From: Balneolaceae bacterium
GTDB lineage: Bacteria > Bacteroidota > Rhodothermia > Balneolales > Balneolaceae
Assembly (NCBI GenBank): GCA_034521495.1
Contig: JAXHMK010000009.1
Location: forward strand, 248,001-312,000
Reading direction: 5' to 3'
DNA length: 64,000 nt
The stretch's first letter is position 1, and each line of letters opens with the position of its first letter. Of this stretch, positions 1-9,063 are shown in pieces. A program made the translations under genes and the position numbers. The notes below the pieces were generated by a model. The model had not been told where the DNA came from and searched no databases. It worked only from the letters and a program-made list of their open reading frames with translations.

Positions 1-2
1 CT

Positions 3-894
3 TCAGAGGAAGCCCTCGCAAACTGGGTGGATAATATGGATGAAGTGGGAGTTGAATTGTCAGTGGTTTTAACCGGAGAGATTGGAGAGAACTTCGACAG
101 ATTGGTTGATTTCTATTTGACAGATTATCCAGATCGATTTCAACTTTATTGTGGTATTGAATCGGATGGAATTGACCAACCGGATTATCCGGAACGGGCT
201 GTAAAAGAACTTGAGCGCTGCTATGAAATGGGGGCGCGAGGTCTTGGAGAAATTACCGATAAAGGATTCGGAATAACACGAGATCAGGATTTGGCTCCAA
301 ATGAGCGTTTACATCCCAACGATGATCGCCTGGTACCGATTTGGTCAAAAGCAGCAGAATTAAACATGCCGGTGAATCTTCATATCGCAGATCATCCATC
401 AGCATGGCAGGCTCCGGATGTTTTTCAGGAGCGGACCCCCATCTATCAACAATTCAATCAACATCAAAGCGAAGGGCTTCATTATGGTGAGTTATTAGAT
501 TTATTACCTCAGACTCTTCAAAAAAATCCAGATACAACGTTTATAGCATGCCATTTGGCAAATTTAGGAAATGATCTGGGCAGGTTGTCCGATCTGTTGG
601 ATCAATATTCAAATCTATTTGTACGATATCTCAGCACGAGATTATGAAATCGGCCGAACACCCCGAGCTGCAAAGGAATTTTTTACGAATCATAAAGAAC
701 GCATACTTTTTGGTACGGATATGGGAATGCAGAAAAGTATGTACCAGGCTTGGTGGAGATTATTGGAAAGTGCAGACGAACACATGCCCGGCCGGGTGTG
801 GTGGAGATATTACGGTACCGATTTATCTGATGATCTGCTCAAACACCTATATAGAAGTAATGCTGAGCGACTTATGAATTGGGAATCGGTATAA
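3..894 (+). pseudogene. Amidohydrolase-family (TIM barrel) protein, 5'-truncated by the window edge and frameshifted
   Basis: The reading frame is open from base 3 with no start, so the gene begins upstream of the window. The protein resembles amidohydrolase_2 metal-dependent hydrolases: barrel strands such as YCGIESDG and NLHIADHP, an ACHLAN strand, and FGTDMG near the end, where the family carries a metal-binding Asp. The frame breaks after FV at about base 624; removing one base (the C in gta-C-gat) restores VDISARDYEIG and continues to the stop at 892-894. The total minus one base is divisible by three (297 codons). The substrate cannot be told; the neighbours suggest sugar or glycan catabolism. 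Whether the extra base is real decay or a sequence error is unknown. Confidence 0.72.
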
Positions 895-957
895 GTAAAT
901 AAATGTCTTCTTTCAGTTACAGAACTTACAGATGATTAATCAACTAAATTCAAAAGA

Positions 958-2391
958 ATGAATAGCAATCGTAGAGATTTTTTAAAAACAGCAGGTTTAG
1001 CCGGAGCCGGAATGCTGATGGGTGGATCTAAAACTGGACAAAACGATCAACCGTTTAAGCAGAATGAATCACAGCATTTTAATATGCATGGTTACGCAGC
1101 GCCAAAGCTGGAACGAGTACGCATGGGGTTTGTTGGTATAGGAAGTAGAGGATCCGGTACAGTTGAACGAATGGCCGTAATTGAAGGTGTAGAAATTACA
1201 GCACTTTGCGATCTGTATGATGACCGAATTGAGAAAACCGTCCAATCCCTCCGCGAATTTTCAGATCATGAACCGGACCGATACTCTGGGAATGGTGATG
1301 CATGGAAGGAGATGTGCAGCAGAAACGATATTGATCTCATATATATCGCAACTCCATGGGATCTGCATGCAGAAATCGCTGTTTTTTCAATGGAGCATGG
1401 CAAGCATGTTTTTACAGAACTTCCGGCAGCAGTTACCATAGATGAATGCTGGAAGGTTGTTGAAACCTCCGAAAGAACCCGAAAGCACTGTTTTATGGAA
1501 AGCAGCGATTGCCACGGCGGAATATCGTCAGTCTTATTGAATATGGTTCGCGATGGTTTCTTTGGCGAATTGATTCATGCAGAAGGCCACTACATCCATG
1601 ACAGAGTGTCTGATGATAGCAGATGGACAAGAGATGAGGACAATCACCAATGGTTTGGATACCGGCCCTGGCGTCTAAAAGAAAACATCAACCGGAATGG
1701 AAATCTTTATCCCAGCCACGGTTTAGCGCCTCTTTCTCAAATGATGGACCTAAATTACGGTGATCAAATGGATTACCTGGTTTCCATTTCAAGCAATGAT
1801 TTTACAATGGCAGACCGAATGGAAGAACTGGCCAAGAAAGATGACTTTTATGAAGCCTATGTGGGACTGAATTTCCGGGGAAATATGAATACAACGGTCA
1901 TCCGGACCAAAATGGGACGAACCATTATGCTTCAGCATGATATCAGTTCCCCGCGACCCGGCAGAAGATTTCATCTGATCAGCGGAGATAAAGGTATCTA
2001 TGAAGCTGAACCATCCAGGATTGCCATGAGTCATGACGGATGGATTCCCGAAGAGGAATTTGAAGCGTTGGTAGAAAACTACACTCCTGAAATCGCAAAG
2101 AAATTTAATGAGAAAGTACAGCAGGCCGGTGGGCGCAGGGGGGACCGCTCGTATGCCCGCGTTACGCCGAGTGACTGGAGATTGATCGACTGTCTGCGAA
2201 ATGGACTCCCGCTCGAGAAGGATGTTTATGATGCAGCTCTTTATAGTGCAGTTACACCCTTAAGTGAATGGTCAGTTGCTCGAAAAGGAGCTACTGTGAA
2301 AGTGCCGGATTTTACGGCCGGTGCCTGGCAGACCAATTCAAGAGGTCTCGATATTTCGATTCAAAAAGGGGGAACGACGAATCTATTATGA
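958..2391 (+). CDS. Tat-exported Gfo/Idh/MocA-family protein, GH109 (alpha-N-acetylgalactosaminidase)-like
   Basis: 477 residues. The N-terminus carries a twin-arginine signal (NRRDFLK, residues 4-10, then a small-residue hydrophobic stretch), so the folded protein is probably exported with its cofactor bound. A Rossmann motif GFVGIGSRG lies at residues 57-65. The usual EKP motif of the oxidoreductase family is replaced by ELPAA (154-158), as in GH109, and the conserved blocks ECWKVV, LNMVRDGFFGE, AEGHYIHD (about 208-215) and GNLYPSHGLAP (His254) also match GH109. Such enzymes hydrolyse alpha-GalNAc by an NAD-dependent redox mechanism. Family assignment comes from remembered motifs; activity is inferred. 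The stop overlaps the next start (ATGA), so the genes are translationally coupled. Confidence 0.75.
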   Translation: MNSNRRDFLKTAGLAGAGMLMGGSKTGQNDQPFKQNESQHFNMHGYAAPKLERVRMGFVGIGSRGSGTVERMAVIEGVEITALCDLYDDRIEKTVQSLREFSDHEPDRYSGNGDAWKEMCSRNDIDLIYIATPWDLHAEIAVFSMEHGKHVFTELPAAVTIDECWKVVETSERTRKHCFMESSDCHGGISSVLLNMVRDGFFGELIHAEGHYIHDRVSDDSRWTRDEDNHQWFGYRPWRLKENINRNGNLYPSHGLAPLSQMMDLNYGDQMDYLVSISSNDFTMADRMEELAKKDDFYEAYVGLNFRGNMNTTVIRTKMGRTIMLQHDISSPRPGRRFHLISGDKGIYEAEPSRIAMSHDGWIPEEEFEALVENYTPEIAKKFNEKVQQAGGRRGDRSYARVTPSDWRLIDCLRNGLPLEKDVYDAALYSAVTPLSEWSVARKGATVKVPDFTAGAWQTNSRGLDISIQKGGTTNLL

Positions 2392-4601
2392 ATCAAAAAT
2401 GGAAATTAGTCTGGATTGATCTCATTAAAAGAATTGGTAAGGTACTGATTCTATTGCTACCCATGTTTCTATTCTTAAGTGAATTTGTATTTGCTCAGGA
2501 TGAGTTGAATGTCATCAGGGGGGAATCTTCGAATAACCGATGGTTACACTATAGCGATGCATCAAACGCTTTGTATCATCATGTAGCCAATCAGGCTTAT
2601 CAAATTCTTGAAGAAAGAGAAAAAGAAGTCTCTGGACTGAAAAATCTATCTGAGTGGCAAGAAAGGCAGATTGAGGTTCGGCGAATTTTATCAAATATTG
2701 TTGGACCCTTTCCGAAAAAAACGCCATTAAATGCCAGGATACAACGAACTGTTCAAAAGGATACTTATAAGGTTGAACACATTGTGTTTGAATCCCAGCC
2801 TGATTTTTTTGTTACCTCTTCGCTTTTTATCCCAAGTGGACTTACTGAAAAAGCACCGGTTGTGATCTATGTAAGCGGACATACAGCGGAAGGATATCGA
2901 AGTGAAACATATCAACATAAAATACTGAACCTGGTTGAGAAAAATTTCATTGTATTTGCATTCGATCCTGTAGGCCAGGGAGAACGTCTTGAATATAATC
3001 ATGCTGACTCAGAAACTCCTTCATCATTTCGCAGTCCGGCAGGCGGACATTCTTATTCCGGTGTACAGGGATTCATTACTGGAAATCCCCAATCCCGAAT
3101 TATGATTTGGGATGGAATACGTGCTGTTGATTATCTGCTAACAAGAGATGAAGTGGATCCTGACAGAATAGGCATTACAGGGAGATCAGGCGGCGGAACA
3201 CAATCGGCCTACATCGCTGCTTTTGATGATCGTATTTATGCGGCAGCACCGGAAGCGTATATCACAAATTTTACCCGGCTTTTACAATCTATTGGCCCAC
3301 AAGACTCTGAACAGAACTTTTCAGGTGGAATTGCAAATGGGATTAATCATGCAGATCTGTTGGCGGTGCGGGCGCCAAAGCCGGCATTAATGATTACAAC
3401 TACGGAAGATTTCTTTAGTATCCAAGGCGCGCGGGAAACAGCAAATGAGGTTTCAAAAATCTATTCAGCGTACGGCGAAGTAAACCATTTTCAAATGGTT
3501 GAAGATTTCGGGGAGCATGGTTCCACTGAAAAAAACAGAGAAGCGATGTACAGTTTCTTCCAGAAACATCTCAACAATCCGGGTGATTCTGAAGATGTTG
3601 ATGTTGAGATTTTATCGGATGAAGAGATTCAAGTTACAGATACCGGTCAGGTTTTTACATCGCTTAATGGAAAAACAATTTCAGACTTAAACCGGGAAAA
3701 GGTAGAAGTACAATTTTCCCAATTAGAGAATTCGCGAGAAAATCTTGATCGACATTTGTCGGAAATTGCAGAATCTGTTAAAGATTTATCAGGGTACAGG
3801 GAACCGGAATTAATCGGGGAGCCGGTCTTTACAGGTCGAATATTGAGAGACGGATACGTTGTTGAAAAGTATTTTTTTGGAGGTGAGGGAGAGTACCCCA
3901 TTCCATATCTGATGATGATTCCCGAAAATTTAAATGATAAAGCGATTCTCTATCTGCATCCGGAAGGGAAAATGACGGATGCTTCTGAATCGGGCCCAAT
4001 TGAATGGTTCGTGAAAAAAGGATTTACAGTATTGGTGCCTGATCTGATCGGTACGGGGGAAACGGCATCCGAAAGACCTCGAAATTTATTAAAAGAGTGG
4101 CATGCTTCAGTTTTAATCGGAAGAAGCATTACTGGAATCCGGGCCGGAGATGTTACCCGTCTTGTTCAACTTTTACAGCAGAAATATGGATTTTCTGAAA
4201 TTTATGGTATCGCTGTTAATGAAATGGGGCCTGTTTTACTGCATTCGTCTGCTATTGATGAATCATTTTCTAAAGTGGCTTTGATTAAACCACTTATTTC
4301 CTATCGATCATTTGTATCCACAAAATATTACGATCCTGGTTTTATATCCGGCGCCGTTGCTGGATCCATACAAGTCTATGATCTGCCTGATCTGGCTGCC
4401 AGTTTTGCTCCGAAAAAATTGTTAATCATAAACCCGGTAAATGGAGCAAATGAACCGGTAAGTAAAGAAGATTTTAATCAGGATACGCGGATTATCTATA
4501 AAGCGTATAACCATCAGAATGTCTCGGAAAATATAAAGATAACCGGTAATCAAACCGTAAAAGAGAGGGTTAAAAGTTTAGAGAAATGGATCAATAACTA
4601 A
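2388..4601 (+). CDS. Secreted tandem alpha/beta-hydrolase protein (acetylxylan esterase-like)
   Basis: I chose the ATG at 2388, which overlaps the upstream stop as ATGA and gives 737 residues with a clear Sec signal peptide (hydrophobic 18-36, cleavage near FVFAQ). An upstream in-frame start would lie inside the previous gene. The first hydrolase domain (about 150-385) has the acetylxylan-esterase pattern: VIYVSGH, FDPVGQGER and a nucleophile elbow GRSGGG with Ser267. A second hydrolase-like domain (about 500-720: AILYLHPEG, VLVPDLIGTGE) has GIAVNEMGP where an elbow would be, so it lacks a serine nucleophile. Probably it removes ester groups from polysaccharide or glycan outside the cytoplasm; the substrate is unknown. 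Next gene starts 6 bp downstream. Confidence 0.7.
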   Translation: MNQKWKLVWIDLIKRIGKVLILLLPMFLFLSEFVFAQDELNVIRGESSNNRWLHYSDASNALYHHVANQAYQILEEREKEVSGLKNLSEWQERQIEVRRILSNIVGPFPKKTPLNARIQRTVQKDTYKVEHIVFESQPDFFVTSSLFIPSGLTEKAPVVIYVSGHTAEGYRSETYQHKILNLVEKNFIVFAFDPVGQGERLEYNHADSETPSSFRSPAGGHSYSGVQGFITGNPQSRIMIWDGIRAVDYLLTRDEVDPDRIGITGRSGGGTQSAYIAAFDDRIYAAAPEAYITNFTRLLQSIGPQDSEQNFSGGIANGINHADLLAVRAPKPALMITTTEDFFSIQGARETANEVSKIYSAYGEVNHFQMVEDFGEHGSTEKNREAMYSFFQKHLNNPGDSEDVDVEILSDEEIQVTDTGQVFTSLNGKTISDLNREKVEVQFSQLENSRENLDRHLSEIAESVKDLSGYREPELIGEPVFTGRILRDGYVVEKYFFGGEGEYPIPYLMMIPENLNDKAILYLHPEGKMTDASESGPIEWFVKKGFTVLVPDLIGTGETASERPRNLLKEWHASVLIGRSITGIRAGDVTRLVQLLQQKYGFSEIYGIAVNEMGPVLLHSSAIDESFSKVALIKPLISYRSFVSTKYYDPGFISGAVAGSIQVYDLPDLAASFAPKKLLIINPVNGANEPVSKEDFNQDTRIIYKAYNHQNVSENIKITGNQTVKERVKSLEKWINN

Positions 4602-4607
4602 CTGAAA

Positions 4608-5915
4608 ATGGATAGCACTATGAAAAACAATAGAAGGGATTTTATCAAAAAAGCCGGGTTAGCAGGATTAAGTTTTGCAGGAGGAGGTCTGTTTGGAAAT
4701 ATGGCTTTTGCAAAGGGTATAGATCAAAAAAGAAAAAAAATTCAACAAGGTATAAATACAACAATGCTAAATGGAAATGAGACGCTGATTGGTGCATATG
4801 GCGAATGGGCGGCTTCATTAATTGAGGATAAAATACCTTCTCACTCATTAAGGGGAGATCAGTGGAATGATGTGGATGAGTGGAAAAAAGCAGCCAAGGA
4901 ACGATATGCAGAACGTATTGCAGTACCTGATATCGGACCAACACCCACTGTATCCGTAGATAAGCAGCACACTTATGACGGATTACACATTGAAGAGATA
5001 AGCTGGCAGCTTCCGTATGGACCCAGAAGTGAAGGGATTTTATTGAAACCGAAAGGCGCTACAGGTGAGCTTCCGGGTGTACTGGCATTTCATGATCATG
5101 GAGGAAATAAATACTTTGGTAAACGGAAAATCACACGCACAAGTGACAACAGGCATCCCTTAATTGAAGAACACCAGACTCACTATTATGAGGATGTTGC
5201 CTGGGCCAATGAACTTGCTAAAAGAGGATATATGGTTTTGGTACCGGATGCATTTCCCTTTGCAAGCCGAAGAGTTCTGTTGAAAGACGTGCCCGAACAT
5301 TTAAGAGACGGCCTCACGGATGATAATCCTGAGAACCCGGAAAATATTGAGGCGTATAACGATTGGGCTGCATCACATGAGAGTGTGATGGCACGATCAC
5401 TTTTTAGTGCGGGTACTACGTGGCCGGGCGTGTTTTTTGCTGAAGATCAACAGGCATTAAATATCCTCGCTGAGAGGGAAGATGTGGATGAAAATCGCCT
5501 TGGCTGCGGTGGACTTTCCGGTGGCGGCATGCGAACGGTTTTTATGGCCGGCATGGATTCACGAATCAAATCATCGGTCTGTATGGGGTTTATGACCACC
5601 TGGAAAGACCTTGTTGTTGCAAAATCATATACTCATACTTGGATGACCTATGTGCCGATTCTGCCAAATGAGCTTGATTTTCCTGAGATCCTGGGACTTA
5701 ACCTGCCGAATGCAACATTTGTTCAAAATTGTAATGAGGACGGATTGTACACGCTATCGGAGATGCATGTAGCTGATGAAATCCTGCGGGAAGTCTATGA
5801 GAAAGCCGGCGTTTCTGATAAATATAAGTGTACGTTTTATCCCGGTGGGCATAAATTTGACAAACCGATGCAGGTGGATGCATTTGCTTGGTTTGACAGT
5901 ACGCTAAAAAGTTGA
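4608..5915 (+). CDS. Tat-exported alpha/beta hydrolase (Abhydrolase_7 / acetylxylan esterase-like)
   Basis: 435 residues. A Tat signal is visible (NNRRDFIKK, RR at 9-10, followed by GLAGLSFAGGG). The ATG at 4620 is an alternative start that keeps the signal. The fold shows VLAFHDHGG (oxyanion strand), MVLVPDAFPF, and a nucleophile elbow GGLSGGG with Ser304; a C-terminal GGHKFD supplies the likely catalytic His, and an Asp in NEDGL about 40 residues earlier could be the acid. The domain is broad and resembles dienelactone/acetylxylan-esterase-type hydrolases often found in carbohydrate-use loci. It lies 6 bp after the previous gene and 54 bp before the transporter, so it is likely in one operon. 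Substrate unknown. Confidence 0.7.
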   Translation: MDSTMKNNRRDFIKKAGLAGLSFAGGGLFGNMAFAKGIDQKRKKIQQGINTTMLNGNETLIGAYGEWAASLIEDKIPSHSLRGDQWNDVDEWKKAAKERYAERIAVPDIGPTPTVSVDKQHTYDGLHIEEISWQLPYGPRSEGILLKPKGATGELPGVLAFHDHGGNKYFGKRKITRTSDNRHPLIEEHQTHYYEDVAWANELAKRGYMVLVPDAFPFASRRVLLKDVPEHLRDGLTDDNPENPENIEAYNDWAASHESVMARSLFSAGTTWPGVFFAEDQQALNILAEREDVDENRLGCGGLSGGGMRTVFMAGMDSRIKSSVCMGFMTTWKDLVVAKSYTHTWMTYVPILPNELDFPEILGLNLPNATFVQNCNEDGLYTLSEMHVADEILREVYEKAGVSDKYKCTFYPGGHKFDKPMQVDAFAWFDSTLKS

Positions 5916-5969
5916 TCACCGGAGGTATTATCTCCCATTCATAAAAACTAAACCGGCTAATTTGTTAGA

Positions 5970-7220
5970 ATGTCTGAAAATATCATAAAAAAGGGACTCA
6001 TCGCTGTAAGTGCTGTCGGACCAGGTCTGTTTCTGATCGGGTACAACATCGGAACCGGAAGTATTACAACCATGGGAATGGCGGGGGCACAATATGGAAT
6101 GACATTATTGTGGGCTCTGATACTTTCGGGTGTTTTTACATACATTCTGATGGTAGCATTTGGCCATCTTACCTTGGTTACGGGAGAAACTGCACTTCAT
6201 AATTTTAAGAATGAAATTCCTTGGATTGGAAATGTTCTCGCTATCTATATAATGGTTGCTTTAATGATGGGTGAGTTGCTTGCATTGATCGGAATCATGG
6301 GAATTGTTTCAGAATTAATTCAAGAAGGTATTCGCCTGGTTTCAATAGAGGGGAATCTGTTGGTTGATACATTTTGGATCATACTTGTTATTAGCATTTT
6401 AATATTTATAGCTCTTTGGAAAGGTCAGTATAAATTGTTTGAAAAGATACTGACAGTCTTTGTTATCCTGATGGTTTTCTGTTTTGTAGTTGTACTGTTT
6501 ATGGTTGTGCCGTCTTTTTCCGCTATCGCAGAAGGAATAGTTCCTGGGATCCCGGATACGCAGGGGGCTAATCGATTGGTTGCTGCCATGGCTGGTACAA
6601 CATGTTCTGCAGCGGTTTTCATTATTCGTAGCACAGTTGTTGCAGAAAAGGGATGGGGCATACAGCATCTAAAACATGAAAAGAAAGACGCTTTGGTATC
6701 TGCGTCGGTTATGGTTTTGTTGAGTGCAGTGGTAATGGCAGTTGGAGCGGGTACGCTGCATGTAATGGGCTTAACGATGGAAACAACCCTGGAAATGATT
6801 CACCTTTTGGAACCGATTGGGGGTGATTTTGCAGCTTTTCTTTTAATTATTGGCATTGCAGGAGCCGGGCTATCCACTATTTTTCCGATTGTTTTAATCG
6901 CTCCCTGGTTGATAGCTGATTATATGGGGTGGGAGAGAGATATCCAATCCCCCATGTTTAGGACGTTGATTATTGCCGGATTACTTTTTGCATTTGGTTC
7001 TGTTTTTCTCGACCAAACTCCACCAGTACTGATGGTTATCTCACAAGCATTTCAAGCTACAATTTTGCCTGCCGTTGCTATCCCTGCTTATTATCTGTTG
7101 AATAAATCAAGTCTGATCGGTACAAATCATCTCCCCTCAAATTTTAGAAATGCAGGTTTAGTCTGCGTGATTCTCTTCTCTCTCGTTACCACGTACTTTG
7201 CCATTCTTGGATTTTTATAA
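5970..7220 (+). CDS. Divergent Nramp-family transporter
   Basis: 416 residues, about 11 predicted membrane helices. The overall pattern follows Nramp/MntH: a first helix GPGLFLIGYNIGTGS, then GAQYGMTLLWAL, corresponding to MntH GPAF...GYIDPGN...FGYQLLW. The metal-binding DPGN of helix 1 is absent (NIGTG here) and the helix-6 MPH motif is replaced by SAA in GTTCSAAVF. Both are the Mn2+/Fe2+ ligand sites in true Nramps, so manganese transport is doubtful. It sits within a catabolic locus, so an organic or other cation substrate is possible (inference). Start ATG at 5970 follows 54 bp after the hydrolase stop. After it comes a 189-bp gap without a recognisable gene. Confidence 0.72.
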   Translation: MSENIIKKGLIAVSAVGPGLFLIGYNIGTGSITTMGMAGAQYGMTLLWALILSGVFTYILMVAFGHLTLVTGETALHNFKNEIPWIGNVLAIYIMVALMMGELLALIGIMGIVSELIQEGIRLVSIEGNLLVDTFWIILVISILIFIALWKGQYKLFEKILTVFVILMVFCFVVVLFMVVPSFSAIAEGIVPGIPDTQGANRLVAAMAGTTCSAAVFIIRSTVVAEKGWGIQHLKHEKKDALVSASVMVLLSAVVMAVGAGTLHVMGLTMETTLEMIHLLEPIGGDFAAFLLIIGIAGAGLSTIFPIVLIAPWLIADYMGWERDIQSPMFRTLIIAGLLFAFGSVFLDQTPPVLMVISQAFQATILPAVAIPAYYLLNKSSLIGTNHLPSNFRNAGLVCVILFSLVTTYFAILGFL

Positions 7221-7409
7221 TGAAAGCTCATAAAGACTATAGTTCTAGGCTTTAGTTATCAGACAAGAAACCTGATGAAAGATTTTCTATTCAGTGAGTG
7301 TATGTTAACTTATCAATTCATAATTTGGATCCGGTTTCATGAGATGAAACATGGCAATGGGTTGAATTCCTATTTTATATAAGATTAACAACGTAAGTAT
7401 TCAATAAGA

Positions 7410-8417
7410 ATGACATCCAGAAGAAAGTTTATAAAAAATACGATCCTTTCATCCACATTAATGCTTCCCGGAGCGGTTAAAAGCGGGGTTGATCTATTCT
7501 CACCCAGAAGGAAAAAATCACTCCAAAAGCCACTTTTTCTTTCAACGTGGAATCACGGCCAGGCTGCAAACGAAAAGGCCTGGAGTGTTTTAAAAGAATC
7601 GGGATCTGTTCTTGATGCGGTTGAGGAAGGCGTAAAGGTGACCGAGGCAGATATCAGAAGTCGTTCGGTAGGGCTCACAGGTTTTCCGGACCGCGATGGT
7701 CATGTAACGCTGGACGCCTCCATCATGAACAGTAATGGCGATTGCGGTTCGGTCTGTTTTGTAGAGCGGATTAAGCACCCAATCACACTGGCCCGAAAAG
7801 TGATGGAAGAAACACCACATGTGATGCTTGCCGGAGAGGGCGCGCAACAGTTTGCACTTTCGCAGGGAATGCCTCTGGAAGATGTGGATATGCCGGATGA
7901 TGTAAAAAGAGAATATGAGGAGTGGAAGGAAACATCCCAATACAAACCAGAAGTGAACTTCGAAAACCACGATACTATCGGGATGATAGGACTCGATGAA
8001 AATGGAAACCTGGCCGGATCATGCACAACCAGCGGACTGAAATTTAAAATGCACGGACGTGTGGGTGATAGCCCCATAATTGGTGCCGGCTTGTATGTGG
8101 ACAATGAAGTGGGTGCCGCTACTGCAACCGGAATGGGCGAAACCATTATTAAAGTGTGCGGAAGTTTCCTGGTGGTAGAATTGATACGCCAGGGGCGAAC
8201 TCCACAAGAGGCGTGTGAAGAAGCGATAGAAAGGCTGCTTCAAAAAACACCTTTTAATGATGAAGATTTGCAAGTCGGTTTTCTGGCAATCGATAAAAAT
8301 GGGGATCACGGTGCTTATGCTATCCAGCCCGGGTTTACCTATGCGATGCATCACCAGGGAGGGAATTCAGTCGAGAAATCTGATTTTCGGTATGAAACGA
8401 TGGGTGAAGAGGAATAG
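7410..8417 (+). CDS. N4-(beta-N-acetylglucosaminyl)-L-asparaginase (glycosylasparaginase)
   Basis: 335 residues, Ntn-hydrolase family. It closely follows what I remember of the Elizabethkingia enzyme: LSTWNHGQAANEKAW, PDRDGHVTLDA, TPHVMLAGEGA, the processing site ENHDTIGMIGLD, and CTTSGLKFKMHGRVGDSP. Thr189 in H-D-T-I-G would be the nucleophile exposed by autocleavage into alpha and beta subunits. The N-terminus SRRKFIKNT plus a hydrophobic stretch is Tat-like, giving export. The enzyme cleaves GlcNAc-Asn, the core linkage of N-glycans. With the GH109-like protein and esterases upstream this argues for glycoprotein degradation. Family assignment is firm; the pathway is inference. Confidence 0.88.
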   Translation: MTSRRKFIKNTILSSTLMLPGAVKSGVDLFSPRRKKSLQKPLFLSTWNHGQAANEKAWSVLKESGSVLDAVEEGVKVTEADIRSRSVGLTGFPDRDGHVTLDASIMNSNGDCGSVCFVERIKHPITLARKVMEETPHVMLAGEGAQQFALSQGMPLEDVDMPDDVKREYEEWKETSQYKPEVNFENHDTIGMIGLDENGNLAGSCTTSGLKFKMHGRVGDSPIIGAGLYVDNEVGAATATGMGETIIKVCGSFLVVELIRQGRTPQEACEEAIERLLQKTPFNDEDLQVGFLAIDKNGDHGAYAIQPGFTYAMHHQGGNSVEKSDFRYETMGEEE

Positions 8418-8442
8418 AGTTTAGTAATTATTAACTTTTTGG

Positions 8443-8487
8443 ACTATTATAGTGTCTCTAAGAGTTTTCTTACAACCACTATTATAG
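8443..8487. promoter_or_regulatory. Repeated palindromic site upstream of the toxin-antitoxin pair (candidate operator)
   Basis: ACTATTATAG occurs twice, at 8443-8452 and 8478-8487, with 35 bp between starts. The first copy reads ACTAT-T-ATAGT, a palindrome around one base; the second is followed by ATATAGT so that ACTAT and ATAGT arms again face each other. Such a pair about 60-105 bp before an antitoxin start would suit autoregulation by the antitoxin complex. No binding evidence exists. Confidence 0.35.
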
Positions 8488-8548
8488 ATATAGTTCTGCA
8501 AGATTTTATCTTTCTAAAGGTTAATGAAGAGAAGCAAGGAGCCAGATC

Positions 8549-8767
8549 ATGATAAAACAAAGTGAAGTAAAAAATTTATCTACTGAAGAGAAACTTCTAT
8601 TAATGGAAGCTCTGTGGAATGATCTTTCTGAAAAGATAGAATCAATGGAGATTCCTGAAAGGCATAAAGAAATCTTAGACGAGAGAGAGAAGAAAATTCA
8701 GGCCGGAGAAGCCAAGTTTGTCGATTGGGAGAAAGCTAAAAAGCAGATCAATAAAGCAGTTCAATGA
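8549..8767 (+). CDS. Antitoxin, putative addiction-module component family
   Basis: 72 residues. The pattern LSTEEKLLLMEALWNDL near the N-terminus and DEREKKIQAGEAKFVDWEKAK near the C-terminus match the small addiction-module component family (PF09720 type) that partners RelE/ParE toxins. It should bind and neutralise the toxin encoded immediately downstream, whose ATG overlaps this stop (ATGA at 8764-8767), and probably represses its own promoter. It is helical and charged, with no membrane segment. A possible operator pair lies 60-105 bp upstream. Confidence 0.8.
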   Translation: MIKQSEVKNLSTEEKLLLMEALWNDLSEKIESMEIPERHKEILDEREKKIQAGEAKFVDWEKAKKQINKAVQ

Positions 8768-9063
8768 AACTTCAGATCCTGGATGTTGCAAAGAATGATC
8801 TGATCGAAGGATTTCATTTCTACGAACAACAGCAACAAGGCTTAGGAGATTATTTTCTCGTCAATCTTTATGCAGATATTGAATCACTGAAAGTGGTTGG
8901 TGGAATTCATCAAAAAGTATATAAAGACCTTCAAAGAGCCTTATCAAGAAAATTTCCATATGCCATTTACTACTCGATTGATGAGGATATCGTGAAAGTT
9001 AGAGCCATCATTGATTACAGGCGAAGTTCTTCCTGGATTGAAAAGCACTTAAAAGATGCCTGA
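8764..9063 (+). CDS. RelE/ParE-type toxin
   Basis: 99 residues. The start overlaps the antitoxin stop by 4 bp. The sequence has the RelE/ParE fold signature: an N-terminal strand then helix (DVAKNDLIEGFHFYEQQQQGLG), FPYAIYYSID and VKVRAIIDYRRSSSWI at the end, the usual location of the strand with the conserved Arg/His surface. The group includes gyrase poisons (ParE) and mRNA interferases (RelE), and sequence alone does not decide; the AIYYSID...VRAIIDYRR spacing is more ParE-like. The 3' end overlaps the cutC start by 8 bp, so cutC may be read from the toxin-antitoxin promoter. Confidence 0.8.
   Translation: MKLQILDVAKNDLIEGFHFYEQQQQGLGDYFLVNLYADIESLKVVGGIHQKVYKDLQRALSRKFPYAIYYSIDEDIVKVRAIIDYRRSSSWIEKHLKDA

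Noticed and set aside
6399-6668. Cys-rich small open frame antisense to the Nramp-like gene
   Set aside because: It lies wholly opposite a conserved membrane protein and has no start context or family match.
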